From Pseudomonas multiresinivorans (GTDB lineage Bacteria; Pseudomonadota; Gammaproteobacteria; Pseudomonadales; Pseudomonadaceae): a DNA stretch of 64,000 nucleotides. Below, piece after piece: positions 41,791 to 54,047 of this stretch (within the stretch, counting starts at the first letter, position 1; every line of letters starts with the position of its first letter). The stretch is taken from the NCBI RefSeq assembly GCF_012971725.1, contig NZ_CP048833.1:1984001-2048000 (forward strand). Direction: 5' to 3'. Below the pieces are notes generated by a model. The model saw nothing but the letters and a program-made list of their open reading frames with translations, was not told the origin of the DNA and ran no database searches. Position numbers and translations under genes: made by a program.

Positions 41791-43695
41791 ATGTACCACC
41801 TCTCGTCCCGAGCGCTGCTCGCCGGCCTGTTCGCGACCTCCAGCCTGCCCCTGTACGCCGCCCTGCCTTCGGCACCGGGGTATATCGATGACAGCGGCTA
41901 CAGTGCCGTGGCCAAGACCCGCATCCTCCCCGCGATGTTCGAGCAGAAGCTCGCCAGCACGAAGTACATCGCCAAGGCCGACAATCCGCTGATCACCCTG
42001 GCCGAATCCAGCGGCTTCAAGGAAACCTCCGACTACCACCAGACCCGCGCCTGGCTGCAGAAGCTGGCGGATGCTTCCGGTGGCGTCATCACCCTGAGCG
42101 ACCTGCCGGAGAACAGCGCCACCGGCGAGCCGATGCTGCTGGTGACCGCCAGCCGCGAGGCGGACAAATCGGCGGCGGGGCTGAACAAGTCCGGCAGGCC
42201 GACCATCTTCGTCGAGGCGGAAATCCACCCCGGTGAGGCCAACGGCAAGGACGCGATGTTCATGCTGCTGCGCGACATGACCACCGGCGACAAGCCACTG
42301 GCGGGGCTGCTGGACAAGGTCAACATCCTCTTCATCCCCACCGTGAACATCGACGGCGACCTGCGCCGCAGCCCCTACGGGCGGATCAACCAGAACGGCC
42401 CGGAAGTCACCGGCTGGCGGGTCAACGGCCTGAACTACAACCTCAACCGCGACTTCACCAAACTCGACAGCGCAGAAATCCGCAACGTCGCCTCGGTGTT
42501 CAACCAGTACGACCTGAGCTTCTTTGCCGACACCCACTCCACCGACGGCGCCATGTACCCCTACGACAGCTCCTATTGCCACAACGGCAACGGCTGGTCG
42601 CCGGCTTCCAGCGAATGGATGGACAAGGTCATGCGCCCGCCGGTCTACAAGGAGCTGGAAGGCGACGGCCACGTGGTCCACGAGTGCATCAGCTTCAACG
42701 ACAACCAGGACCCGACCAAGGGCTATTACCCCTATCGCACCGACCTCGCGCGGTTCTCCAACCAGTACGGCGACATCCGCAACGTGCCGTCGATCCTCAT
42801 CGAGCAGCACGCGCTGCATCCGTATGAAACACAGGTGCTGGGCAACTACGTGATGCTCAAGGCGATGTTCCAGGTGATCGGTGACAACGCCGAGTCGCTC
42901 AAGCAGGCGATTGCCAAGGACCGCGGGCGCCTGGCCGCGCAGAAGGACGTGATCCTCACCTGGAAGCCCGGCAAGGAGCAGCACACGCCGTTCACCGTGG
43001 GCGACTACCGCTATGAGGAATCACCGATCACCGGCAAGAAGACCATCGTCTGGAGCAACAAGCCCAAGCAACTCAATGTGCCGATCAGCGATAACTCGGT
43101 GCCGGACCTGGTGGTGAAGCGGCCGAAGCAGTTCGTGGTGCCGGTGCAGTGGAGCGAGGTGATTGCACGACTGAAGTCCCACGGCATCCAGATGAAGACC
43201 CTGGACAAGGCCACGCCCATCGAGGTGACCCTGAACCGCATGGACGACATCAAGCTGGCCGGTGGCTTCGAGCCGGATCGTGCAGCGGCCAACGAGATTC
43301 CCGGTTATGAAGGGCATCTGTTGGTGAGTGGCACCGGCAAGCCGTTCCAGCGCCTGCAGACCTACCCGGCGGGCTCCGTGGTGATCGACACCGACCAGCC
43401 GCTGGGCGTGCTGGCGATCAACCTGCTGACCGCGGAGAGCCCGGACTCGTTCTGGTCCTGGGGCTTCTTCAACTCGACCCTGGTGGTCGCCGAGGAGCCG
43501 GAGGAATACGTGATGGAACCGATGGCGCGCAAGATGCTCGCCGAGGACCCGAAGCTGAAAGCCGAGTTCGAGAAGAAGCTCAAGGATGACAAGGCCTTCG
43601 CCAAGGACGCCCAGGCGCGCCTGCAGTGGTTTTACCAGCGCACGCCGTTCTATGACGTGAATGCCTACGTGTACCCAGTGGGAACGGTTTACTGA
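41791..43695 (+). CDS. Secreted zinc carboxypeptidase, M14 family
   Basis: A 634-aa protein with a signal peptide (cut after LYA, about residue 23). It has an M14 catalytic domain: zinc ligands HxxE (H146, E149 in EIHPGEA) and the distal His in DTHSTDG (H249), plus the substrate-binding GLNYNLNRDF. The remaining roughly 350 residues are not clearly assigned to a family domain and form an unusually long C-terminal part. It should act in the periplasm or outside the cell, cutting C-terminal residues. A REPIN begins 8 bp after the stop. Confidence 0.88.
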   Translation: MYHLSSRALLAGLFATSSLPLYAALPSAPGYIDDSGYSAVAKTRILPAMFEQKLASTKYIAKADNPLITLAESSGFKETSDYHQTRAWLQKLADASGGVITLSDLPENSATGEPMLLVTASREADKSAAGLNKSGRPTIFVEAEIHPGEANGKDAMFMLLRDMTTGDKPLAGLLDKVNILFIPTVNIDGDLRRSPYGRINQNGPEVTGWRVNGLNYNLNRDFTKLDSAEIRNVASVFNQYDLSFFADTHSTDGAMYPYDSSYCHNGNGWSPASSEWMDKVMRPPVYKELEGDGHVVHECISFNDNQDPTKGYYPYRTDLARFSNQYGDIRNVPSILIEQHALHPYETQVLGNYVMLKAMFQVIGDNAESLKQAIAKDRGRLAAQKDVILTWKPGKEQHTPFTVGDYRYEESPITGKKTIVWSNKPKQLNVPISDNSVPDLVVKRPKQFVVPVQWSEVIARLKSHGIQMKTLDKATPIEVTLNRMDDIKLAGGFEPDRAAANEIPGYEGHLLVSGTGKPFQRLQTYPAGSVVIDTDQPLGVLAINLLTAESPDSFWSWGFFNSTLVVAEEPEEYVMEPMARKMLAEDPKLKAEFEKKLKDDKAFAKDAQARLQWFYQRTPFYDVNAYVYPVGTVY

Positions 43696-43703
43696 CGATA
43701 CCT

Positions 43704-43769
43704 GTAGGAGCGAGCTTGCTCGCGAACGGATTCCGCTGCGGGTTCGTTCGCGAGCAAGCTCGCTCCTAC
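43704..43769. repeat. REPIN after the M14 peptidase gene
   Basis: Inverted REP pair with a short 16-bp spacer. It is followed after 13 bp by a member of the second repeat family (43783-43832). The two unrelated repeats lie side by side in the convergent region before valS. Confidence 0.9.
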
Positions 43770-43782
43770 GAAGAGCCGGCCA

Positions 43783-43832
43783 TAGGGCGGAACTTCGGAG
43801 TGCGGATAACGCCTAAGCGTGATGCGCCCTAC
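43783..43832. repeat. Short member of the GTAGGGC...GCCCTAC palindrome family
   Basis: Starts TAGGGCGGAAC and ends GATGCGCCCTAC, with GCGGATAACGC inside. It matches the ends and inner segment of the element at 35926 but is about 30 bp shorter and lacks the GATAAC/GTTATC symmetry. Confidence 0.7.
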
Positions 43833-43844
43833 GTAGGACCGCCT

Positions 43845-43878
43845 CAAAAGCACGAGGCCCGCTTTCGCGAGCCTCGTG
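43845..43878 (-). terminator. Intrinsic terminator of valS
   Basis: CACGAGGC...GCCTCGTG stem with A-run on the plus strand (U-run on the minus strand), 17 bp past the valS stop. Confidence 0.8.
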
Positions 43879-43894
43879 GATAGAGCCTGACGCC

Positions 43895-46744
<2,850 letters not shown>

Positions 46745-46941
46745 GAGCGCGGCGGGACCCTGATAAGGCTAGACGGAAAACCGCTGAGTATAACGGGAGG
46801 CGGGGCGCTCAGGCCACCGGCGCGGATGGATGCCTGCCCGGCTTGGGCACAGGCTCCATCGCTTCCGTTTGCGTGGGAGCGGACTCCGTCCGCGATTGGC
46901 GCCCGTCTGCTCGCAGGGTGGGGCGTTCTGCGGGAGCGCGA
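46745..46941. other. Region between valS and the 123-aa gene, with a short REP-like palindrome
   Basis: About 200 bp upstream of valS. GGAGCGGACTCCGTCCGCG at 46876-46894 looks like a single member of another Pseudomonas REP type. The valS promoter (minus strand) should be in the right part, but I see no clear boxes. Confidence 0.5.
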
Positions 46942-47313
46942 TCAGGGCTTGCGCTGTGCCAGCAGGCGTTGCATCCGCGCTTCCAGGCGGCGCTGCAGTT
47001 CGGCTTCGATCTGCGGGGCGAAGTCGTCGATGACATCCTGCAGGATCAGTTGAGCGGCGGCGCGCAGCTCCAGGTCCAGGCGATTCAGCTCGCTGGCCTG
47101 GGGCACGGCGTTCGGCTCGACCGGTTGGATGGCTGGCGGCGCCGGGGCCTGGGGCGCGGGCGTGACGACGTCGGAGAGCAACGGGATGTTGTCCGGCTCG
47201 AAGGATTCGGTGAGCAGGGGCGGCTCGGCGCCCGACTCGTCCAGCAGGTCCTGGATCTTCTTCAGGTCTTCCAGCAGGTGGTCGGGGTCGTGCGGGGGCT
47301 TGCGGTTGTCCAT
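46942..47313 (-). CDS. Small acidic, Pro-rich protein of unknown function
   Basis: A 123-aa protein. An N-terminal helical segment DHLLEDLKKIQDLLDE is followed by a Pro/Ala linker (about 46-65) and a C-terminal helix LNRLDLELRAAAQLILQDVIDDFAPQIEAELQRRLEAR. I recognise no domain, but a gene of this type is conserved between holC and valS in Pseudomonas. The order holC-this gene-valS (minus strand) and 19-bp gap to holC suggest one operon. Confidence 0.8.
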   Translation of the reverse strand: MDNRKPPHDPDHLLEDLKKIQDLLDESGAEPPLLTESFEPDNIPLLSDVVTPAPQAPAPPAIQPVEPNAVPQASELNRLDLELRAAAQLILQDVIDDFAPQIEAELQRRLEARMQRLLAQRKP

Positions 47314-47332
47314 GGTCTTGGCGGTGACGCTC

Positions 47333-47761
47333 TCAAGGGCGCGGCAGGCGATGGTCCTGCAAAGGATAGCCCTGCTCGCGGTAGCGACGGAAATTCTCCC
47401 GCGCGGCCTGACGAATCGCCGGCTCCTCGATCACCAGTTCGGCGACCCGGTTGAAGCGGTCGACGAACGCGGGAATGGCCAGGGTCAGGTTGATCAGCAG
47501 GTCCCGGTGGCTCTCCGGCGGCTCGCCCAGGGCCAGCACGATGGGCGAGTCGGCGTCTTCTTCCACCGCGTTGTGTGGGATGAAGGTTTCCCCACGGAAG
47601 TTCCACAGCCGGGCATCCAGCGCGTCGCGCTGGGCCTCGTCGCTGCACAGCACGAAGATGCGCATGCCCTGCCGCCAGGCCTTTTCGGCCAGGCGGCAGG
47701 CGATGGTCAGGCGTGCGTCGGGATCGGCGCTGGGAATGACGTAGAAATCCACACGTGTCAT
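47333..47761 (-). CDS. holC: DNA polymerase III subunit chi
   Basis: A 142-aa HolC protein. MTRVDFYVIPSADPDARLTIACRLAEKAW fits the family start, with the SSB/psi-contact fold following (RIFVLCSDEAQRDALDARLWNF, FIPHNAV). Chi joins the clamp loader with SSB-coated DNA. The ATG was chosen nine codons inside the longest frame because family members start MTRVDFY. It lies 34 bp downstream of pepA, as in many gamma-proteobacteria. Confidence 0.94.
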   Translation of the reverse strand: MTRVDFYVIPSADPDARLTIACRLAEKAWRQGMRIFVLCSDEAQRDALDARLWNFRGETFIPHNAVEEDADSPIVLALGEPPESHRDLLINLTLAIPAFVDRFNRVAELVIEEPAIRQAARENFRRYREQGYPLQDHRLPRP

Positions 47762-47795
47762 GCGCTCGATCCCATCGGCAGATTGCACTGTGCCA

Positions 47796-49286
47796 TTACT
47801 TGGCGCGGTCCAGCAGGTACTGGGTCAGCAGCGGAACCGGGCGGCCCGTGGCGCCCTTGTCCTTGCCGCCGCTGATCCAGGCGGTGCCGGCGATGTCCAG
47901 GTGCGCCCAGTGGAACTTCTTGGCGAAGCGCGACAGGAAGCAGCCGGCGGTGATGGTGCCGGCCTTCGGCCCGCCGATGTTGGCGATGTCGGCGAAGGGG
48001 CTGTCCAGCTGCTCCTGGTACTCGTCGAACAGCGGCAGTTGCCAGGCGCGGTCGTCGGCGACTTCACCGGCCTTGAGCAGTTGCTTGATCAGCGCGTCGT
48101 TGTTGCCCATCAGGCCCGAGGTGTTGGAGCCCAGGGCGACGATGCAGGCGCCGGTCAGGGTGGCGATGTCCACCACCGATTGCGGCTTGAAGCGCTCGAC
48201 GTAGGTCAGCGCGTCGCACAGCACCAGGCGGCCTTCGGCGTCGGTGTTGAGGATCTCGACGGTCTGGCCGCTCATGGTGGTGACGATGTCGCCCGGACGG
48301 GTGGCGCCGCCGCTGGGCATGTTCTCGGCGCAGGCCATCACGCCGACCAGGTTGATCGGCAGCTGCAGCTCCAGCACGGCGCGGAAGGTACCGAACACGG
48401 AGGCGGCGCCGCACATGTCGAACTTCATCTCGTCCATGCCCAGGCCGGGCTTCAAGCTGATGCCGCCGGTGTCGAAGGTGATGCCCTTGCCGACCAGGAC
48501 GTGCGGGGCTTCGTCCTTCTTCTTCGCGCCGTTGTATTGCAGCACGATCAGGCGCGGCGGCTGGTCGCTGCCCTGGGCGACGGCGAGGAACGAGCCCATG
48601 CCCAGTTCGCGGAGTTTCTTCTCGTCGAGGACCTCGACTTTGAGACCCTTGTATTCCTTGCCCAGCGCCTTGGCCTGCTCGCCGAGGAAGGTCGGGTGGC
48701 AGAGGTTCGGCGGCAGGTTGCCCAGGTCGCGGGTCAGGGCCATGCCGTTGGCGATGGCCTGGGCTTCCTTGGCGCCTTGTTCGACGGCAGCGGCATCGGC
48801 CTTGTCGGCGAGCAGGGTGATCTTCTTCAGCTTCGGCGCTTCGGCCTTCTGGCTCTTGAAGCGGTCGAAGACGTAGGTGCCATCGGCCAGGGTTTCCACC
48901 TGCAGGCGGGCTTTGCCGTGGGCATTGCGGCCTTTTACGGCCAGGTCGCCCAGGGCCAGGACGGCGTCGGCGCCGCCCAGGTTCTTCAGATTGTTCAGGA
49001 CGGCGGAAACCAGTTTGCGGTAGGCGCGGTCGGAGAGTTCGCGCTCCTTGCCGGCGCCGACCAGCAGCACGCGCTCGGCCTTAAGGTTGGGTAAATCTTG
49101 CAACAGTAGAGTCTGGCCCACCTTGCCTGCCAGATCGCCGCGCTTGAGCAGGTTGGCGATGGCACCGCCGGTGGCTTCGTCAACGGCCTTGGCGCTGGCG
49201 CCGAGCTTGCGGCCTTCGCCCACGGCGATGACCAGGGTAGCGGTCTTCAGGGTTTCCGGACGTACGCTTTTTACAAGGAATTCCAT
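47796..49286 (-). CDS. pepA: Leucyl aminopeptidase (M17)
   Basis: A 496-aa cytosolic leucine aminopeptidase. The metal/catalytic motif NTDAEGRLVL and the metal-binding VGKGITFDTGGISLKPG are intact. The homologous enzyme in P. aeruginosa (PhpA) also works as a DNA-binding regulator of alginate genes, and E. coli PepA helps Xer recombination and carAB regulation. The ATG giving MEFLVKSVRPETL matches the family. It is divergent from lptF with about 190 bp between. Confidence 0.95.
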   Translation of the reverse strand: MEFLVKSVRPETLKTATLVIAVGEGRKLGASAKAVDEATGGAIANLLKRGDLAGKVGQTLLLQDLPNLKAERVLLVGAGKERELSDRAYRKLVSAVLNNLKNLGGADAVLALGDLAVKGRNAHGKARLQVETLADGTYVFDRFKSQKAEAPKLKKITLLADKADAAAVEQGAKEAQAIANGMALTRDLGNLPPNLCHPTFLGEQAKALGKEYKGLKVEVLDEKKLRELGMGSFLAVAQGSDQPPRLIVLQYNGAKKKDEAPHVLVGKGITFDTGGISLKPGLGMDEMKFDMCGAASVFGTFRAVLELQLPINLVGVMACAENMPSGGATRPGDIVTTMSGQTVEILNTDAEGRLVLCDALTYVERFKPQSVVDIATLTGACIVALGSNTSGLMGNNDALIKQLLKAGEVADDRAWQLPLFDEYQEQLDSPFADIANIGGPKAGTITAGCFLSRFAKKFHWAHLDIAGTAWISGGKDKGATGRPVPLLTQYLLDRAK

Positions 49287-49476
49287 GGCTGAGTGTCCCC
49301 GGGACAAAGAGCAGAAGGGTCTGCGAATGAAGATGGACTGCGCAGTGACAGGCCTGGCGAATCGCAGGATAATGCCGGCTATTTGCGCTGGGTCGCGTCC
49401 GCGCGCACCCGGCAATGCTTCACGGCGGCTAGTTTGAGCGTAGCCGCCTGAGCGTGACAACCCTGGAGTGTCCGGT

Positions 49477-50601
49477 TTGATTGTCTTCCGTTACCTGTCC
49501 CGTGAAGTGCTGATCACCATGAGCGCGGTGAGCGCCGTGCTGCTGGTCATCATCATGAGCGGCCGTTTCATCAAGTACCTGGCGCAGGCGGCCCAAGGCC
49601 TGCTCGATCCGGGTTCGCTGTTCATGATCATGGGCGTGCGCCTGCCGGGCTTCCTGCAACTGATCCTGCCGCTGGGCCTGTTCCTCGGCATCCTGCTGGC
49701 CTATGGCCGCCTGTACCTGGACAGCGAGATGACCGTGCTCACCGCCACCGGCATGAGCCAGCAGCGCCTGCTGGCCATCACCCTGGCGCCGGCGCTGTTC
49801 ATCGCCCTGCTGGTGGCCTGGCTGAGCCTGTGGCTGGCGCCCCAGGGCATCACCCAGATGCAACTGTTGCTGAACAAGCAGGACGCGATGACCGAATTCG
49901 ACACCCTGGCGCCGGGGCGCTTCCAGTCGATGCGCGACGGCACGCGGGTGACCTACACCGAGACTCTGGCCAATGAGCGCACCGAGCTGGGCGGGGTGTT
50001 CATCTCGGACAAGAACCGCCCGCGCAACGGCAAGGACGGCGGCACTTCGGTGCTGGTCGGCGCCACTGGCGTGCAGGAAATCCATGCCGACGGCAGCCGC
50101 TACCTGATCCTCAAGGACGGCTACCGCTACGACGGTACACCTGGCCAGGCCGATTACCGCGAGATCAAGTACGACACCTACGCCGCCTTGCTGCCCAAGC
50201 CGGAAGTGAGCAGCGAGATCGACGACCGCGATGCCATTCCCACCTCCGACCTGCTGGGCAGCGACGACCCGCGCATGAAGTCCGAGCTGCAGTGGCGCCT
50301 GTCCATCCCGCTGCTGGTGTTCGTGGTGACCGTACTGGCGGTGCCGCTGTCGCGCGTGAACCCGCGCCAGGGGCGCTTCCTCAAGCTGCTGCCGGCGGTG
50401 CTGCTGTACATGGCCTACCTGGCCCTGCTGATCGCCGGGCGCGGCATGCTCGACAAGGGCAAGATCCCCATGGCCCTCGGCCTGTGGTGGATCCACGGGA
50501 TATTCCTGGCCATCGGCCTGCTGTTGTTGTACTGGGAGCCGCTGCGTCTGAAGCTGGCCGCCAAGCGAGCGAAGTCGGGCGGGGAGCTGAAGCATGCGTA
50601 A
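49477..50601 (+). CDS. lptF: LPS export permease LptF
   Basis: A 374-aa inner-membrane permease of the LptB2FG transporter that pulls LPS from the inner membrane. Three N-terminal TMs, a periplasmic beta-jellyroll domain (about 120-250) and three C-terminal TMs are seen. The start is probably TTG at 49477: GGAG lies 10 bp upstream and Pseudomonas LptF begins with (M)IVFRYLSREVL. The in-frame GTG at 49468 overlaps the Shine-Dalgarno. The 3' end overlaps lptG by 8 bp. Confidence 0.94.
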   Translation: MIVFRYLSREVLITMSAVSAVLLVIIMSGRFIKYLAQAAQGLLDPGSLFMIMGVRLPGFLQLILPLGLFLGILLAYGRLYLDSEMTVLTATGMSQQRLLAITLAPALFIALLVAWLSLWLAPQGITQMQLLLNKQDAMTEFDTLAPGRFQSMRDGTRVTYTETLANERTELGGVFISDKNRPRNGKDGGTSVLVGATGVQEIHADGSRYLILKDGYRYDGTPGQADYREIKYDTYAALLPKPEVSSEIDDRDAIPTSDLLGSDDPRMKSELQWRLSIPLLVFVVTVLAVPLSRVNPRQGRFLKLLPAVLLYMAYLALLIAGRGMLDKGKIPMALGLWWIHGIFLAIGLLLLYWEPLRLKLAAKRAKSGGELKHA

Positions 50602-51661
50602 GCTGGATCGTTACATCGGCACGACCGTCTTCGTTTCCATTCTCGCGGTACTCGGGGTGATCCTCGGCCTGGCCGAGCTGTTCGCCTTCGTTGACCAGCT
50701 GGGGCAGATCAGCGACACCTACACCCTCGGCGAGGCGCTCAAGTTCGTCCTGCTGACCGCGCCGAGCCGTGGCTACGACATGCTGCCCATGGCGGCGCTG
50801 ATCGGCTGCCTGGTCGGCCTGGGTACCCTGGCCAGCAACAGCGAGCTGACCATCATGCGCGCCGCGGGCGTGTCACTACAGCGCATCGTCTGGGCGGTGA
50901 TGAAGCCGATGCTGGTGCTGATGTTCGCCGGCATCCTGGTGGGCGAGTACGTGATTCCCTACACCGAAACCGCTGCCCAGAGCGGTCGCGCCCTGGCCCA
51001 GAGCGGCAACGGCTCGCAAAGCTCGAAGTCTGGCCTGTGGCACCGCCAGGGGCATGAGTTCATCCACATCAACGTGGTGCGCCCGGACGGCGTGCTGCTG
51101 GGGGTGACGCGTTACGACTTCGACGAGAACCGTCGCCTGCAGACCGCGAGTTTCGCCCGCCAGGCGGTCTTCGAGAACAACCAGTGGCAGCTGCAGGATG
51201 TGTCCACCACGGTGCTGCATGCTGCGGAAAAACGCAGTGAGGTCGTGAGCAAGCCCAGCGAGGCCTGGAATATCCAGCTCAGCCCGCAACTGCTCAATAC
51301 GGTGGTGATGGAGCCGGAGGCGCTGTCGATCACCGGTCTGTGGGACTACATCCATTACCTGCAGGACCAGGGTCTGAGCTCCAACCGCTACTGGCTGGCG
51401 TTCTGGACCAAGATCCTGCAGCCGCTGGTGACGGCAGCCCTGGTGCTGATGGCGATCTCGTTCATCTTTGGCCCGCTGCGTAGCGTGACCCTCGGCCAGC
51501 GGGTGTTCACCGGCGTGCTGGTGGGCTTCACCTTCCGTATTGCCCAGGACCTGCTCGGTCCGTCCAGTCAGGTCTTCAACTTCCCGCCGCTGCTGGCGGT
51601 GCTGGTGCCTGCGGCGATCTGCGCCTTCCTCGGCACCTTGCTGTTGAAGCGGGCCGGATAA
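50594..51661 (+). CDS. lptG: LPS export permease LptG
   Basis: A 355-aa partner of LptF with the same six-TM plus jellyroll layout. The N terminus RKLDRYIGTTVFVSILAVLGVI is family-typical. It overlaps lptF by 8 bp, so the two are translationally coupled and made in equal amount. A REPIN and a bidirectional terminator follow. Confidence 0.95.
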   Translation: MRKLDRYIGTTVFVSILAVLGVILGLAELFAFVDQLGQISDTYTLGEALKFVLLTAPSRGYDMLPMAALIGCLVGLGTLASNSELTIMRAAGVSLQRIVWAVMKPMLVLMFAGILVGEYVIPYTETAAQSGRALAQSGNGSQSSKSGLWHRQGHEFIHINVVRPDGVLLGVTRYDFDENRRLQTASFARQAVFENNQWQLQDVSTTVLHAAEKRSEVVSKPSEAWNIQLSPQLLNTVVMEPEALSITGLWDYIHYLQDQGLSSNRYWLAFWTKILQPLVTAALVLMAISFIFGPLRSVTLGQRVFTGVLVGFTFRIAQDLLGPSSQVFNFPPLLAVLVPAAICAFLGTLLLKRAG

Positions 51662-51666
51662 GCCTT

Positions 51667-51736
51667 GTAGGAGCGAGCTTGCTCGCGAACCTCTCGGCTC
51701 CGAGTGGATTCTGTTCGCGAGCAAGCTCGCTCCTAC
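51667..51736. repeat. REPIN after lptG
   Basis: Inverted REP pair of the GAGCGAGCTTGCTCGC family, 5 bp after the lptG stop and just upstream of the terminator. Confidence 0.92.
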
Positions 51737-51743
51737 ACAAAGC

Positions 51744-51771
51744 AAAAAGCCGGCAATCGCCGGCTTTTTTG
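51744..51771. terminator. Bidirectional terminator between lptG and the RDD gene
   Basis: AAAAAGCCGGC-AATC-GCCGGCTTTTTT: perfect stem flanked by both A-run and T-run, serving the two convergent genes. Confidence 0.92.
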
Positions 51772-51781
51772 TGTGCCGGGG

Positions 51782-52291
51782 TCAGCCCTGGCCCTGGGTG
51801 GCCTTGCGCACAGCTTTGGGAATCTGGATCACCAGGCTTTCCGAGTAGCGGTCCTGCCAGGTGCGTTTGTCCTTGTCCCAGAGCATCCAGAGGAAGCCCA
51901 GGCCCACGCAACCCCAGGAAGCGATGGCAATGACGAAGCGCAGCAGCGCCTGCATCAGGCTGATGCGCGTCCCGTCCGCGTTCTGCACGCGCACGCCCCA
52001 GACCTGCATGCCCAGGGTCTGGCCACTATGGGTCCAGAATTTCGCGAAGAAGGCGAACACGCTGATGAACAGCAGGCTGGACAGCAGCGGATCACCGGTC
52101 AGCGCGCCCTGGTCGGCCAGCATGCGGAGTTTCTCGCTGCCATAGATCAGGCGCAGGAAGCCTTGCTGGTAGATGAGCGTCACCACCATCAGCAAGGCCA
52201 CGCAGAGCAGGAAGTCGTAGAACATCGCGGCAAAGCGACGGACGAGCGTGGCGGGCGGAAAGTCTCCCACGGGCTGGAGCTGCTTGGGCAT
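51782..52291 (-). CDS. RDD-domain inner-membrane protein
   Basis: A 169-aa protein with about three TM segments. The RDD signature RRFAAMFYDFLLC is at about residues 15-27 and GQTLGMQVWGVRV at about 93-105. The cellular role of small RDD proteins is poorly known (ion or solute transport is suggested for some). It is convergent with lptG and divergent from the EAL gene. Confidence 0.9.
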   Translation of the reverse strand: MPKQLQPVGDFPPATLVRRFAAMFYDFLLCVALLMVVTLIYQQGFLRLIYGSEKLRMLADQGALTGDPLLSSLLFISVFAFFAKFWTHSGQTLGMQVWGVRVQNADGTRISLMQALLRFVIAIASWGCVGLGFLWMLWDKDKRTWQDRYSESLVIQIPKAVRKATQGQG

Positions 52292-52452
52292 GAGCGTCTT
52301 CTATGGAGGCTGGGATCGATGGGGCCGGGATTATACGGATTCCTTCGCACGGCGCCCGGCGGCGGAGGCTGTTCTAAGCTCAAACCACGTCGCTGCCCAT
52401 GGGGGAGTGGCAATGCGCCGCAGGTCGCGGTGCCGTCGAGCAAGGATCAAGG

Positions 52453-54003
52453 ATGCCGCTACGCAGCTACACCCGGCGCAGGCTGCTGCCCCGCCTGGTC
52501 TTTTCACTTTCCATGGCGCTGCTGCCGCTGCTGCTGGGCAGCGCCATCATCTATTGGCAGGCCTTGCGCAGCCTGACCGTCGAGGCCAGTACCGCTGCGA
52601 ACGAAGCCGTGCGCCTGTTCGATGTGATGCTCGGCAATGCCAACGGCGCGGCCCGCGTAGCGCTACTGCATGCCGATGAGTCCTGCGACGAGGCGACCCT
52701 GGTACTCAGGGAGCAGGTCGCCGTGGTGCCGTTCGTCCGCTCGGTCAACCTGGCCCGCGACGACGACATCTACTGCACGTCGCTGTTCGGCGAGTTCGAC
52801 GAGCTGCTGGACCCTTCTCTCTATGCGCAGGGGCAGTTGCGGATGATGGCAGGGAACCGGGTGACGCCGGACTCTGCCCTGCTGATCCTGCGTCGACCCC
52901 AGGGCAGCTATGCAGCGCTCGCCACCGTTGATGGCCGCTACCTGAGCAATACCCTGCAACTGGTCGATCAGCGCAGTGACCTGCAGTTGCAGGTGGGACG
53001 GCAGTGGATGGACGAGGAGGGCGCGGTGCGCGACGGCGATCCGGCGCCCATGCCGCTCGGGCACGTCGAGCGGCGCTCGGAGCTGTTTCCGTATGCGGTG
53101 ATCGGTGGCTTCCCTGCCGGGGCGCAGTGGCGGCATATCCGCGAAGACTCGCTGCCGCTGGTGGCGCTGATGCTTATGCTGGGCGGCGTCTCCGGCCTTG
53201 CCTGTTTCTGGCTCTGGGGCCGTTCCGCGACCCCGAGTCTGGAATTGGAGAGAGCCCTGCTGGCGGGGGAGTTCGTCCCCTACCTGCAGCCGCTGGTGGA
53301 CGCACAGGACGGCCGCTGGATCGGCGCCGAGGTGCTGATGCGCTGGATTCATCCGCGCGAAGGGATGGTCGGGCCGGATCTGTTCATTCCCTTGGCCGAG
53401 CGCTCCGGGCTCATCGTGCCGATGACTCGCGACCTGATGCACCAGGTCGCCGATGGCCTGGCGCCACACGGCGAGTTGCTGGGCGATGGCTTCCACCTGG
53501 GCTTCAACATCAGCGCTCGGCACCTTGCCGAGCCGGGGCTGTTCGAGGAGTGTCAGGAGTTCCAGGCGCGATTCCTGCCGCATCGTCCTGAGTTGACCCT
53601 GGAGCTGACCGAGCGCGAGCTGATCGTCTCCAGCGCGGCCATCGACGAGCTGTTCGACAATCTCCATGCCCAGGGAGTCTGCCTGGCGATCGACGACTTC
53701 GGCACCGGTAATTCCAGCCTGGCCTATCTGCACCGTTTCAAGGTGGATGCGCTGAAGATTGACCGCAGTTTCGTCGCAATGATTGGAGTGGATGCGCTGT
53801 CCTCGCACATCCTCGACAGCATCGTCGAACTGTGCGGCAAGCTGAATCTGCGAATCGTCGCCGAGGGCGTGGAGACCGAGGAGCAGTGGCGCTACCTGGC
53901 GCAATGCGAAGTGGATGTGCTGCAGGGCTATCTGTTCGGCAAGCCGATGGCGCTGGCGGCCTTCATCGAAGCGCTGAAGGCCAGAAACGAAAAAGCCCGC
54001 TGA
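52453..54003 (+). CDS. c-di-GMP phosphodiesterase with CSS-type periplasmic sensor (EAL domain)
   Basis: A 516-aa protein. TM1 (about 16-36), a periplasmic CSS-motif domain (about 37-235; CTSLFGE carries the Cys, a CTS variant of CSS), TM2 (about 236-254) and a C-terminal EAL domain. EAL motifs: GAEVLMRW (EVL replaces EAL, same Glu), NISARHL, LELTERE, IDDFGTGNSSLAYL, KIDRSFV and QGYLFGKPM. All metal-binding residues appear present, so it should be active. CSS proteins sense periplasmic redox through a disulfide and are cut when oxidised. The stop is inside a terminator hairpin. Confidence 0.9.
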   Translation: MPLRSYTRRRLLPRLVFSLSMALLPLLLGSAIIYWQALRSLTVEASTAANEAVRLFDVMLGNANGAARVALLHADESCDEATLVLREQVAVVPFVRSVNLARDDDIYCTSLFGEFDELLDPSLYAQGQLRMMAGNRVTPDSALLILRRPQGSYAALATVDGRYLSNTLQLVDQRSDLQLQVGRQWMDEEGAVRDGDPAPMPLGHVERRSELFPYAVIGGFPAGAQWRHIREDSLPLVALMLMLGGVSGLACFWLWGRSATPSLELERALLAGEFVPYLQPLVDAQDGRWIGAEVLMRWIHPREGMVGPDLFIPLAERSGLIVPMTRDLMHQVADGLAPHGELLGDGFHLGFNISARHLAEPGLFEECQEFQARFLPHRPELTLELTERELIVSSAAIDELFDNLHAQGVCLAIDDFGTGNSSLAYLHRFKVDALKIDRSFVAMIGVDALSSHILDSIVELCGKLNLRIVAEGVETEEQWRYLAQCEVDVLQGYLFGKPMALAAFIEALKARNEKAR

Positions 54004-54016
54004 ATGAGCGGGCTTT
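53990..54016. terminator. Bidirectional terminator overlapping the EAL gene stop
   Basis: AAAAGCCCGC-TGAATGA-GCGGGCTTT. The left arm codes for the last residues of the EAL protein and the TGA is in the loop. It also lies 32 bp downstream of tRNA-Leu (minus strand), so it ends both transcripts. Confidence 0.85.
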
Positions 54017-54047
54017 CAAGTGTTCCCTCCACTGAGGAGAGGGAGGA

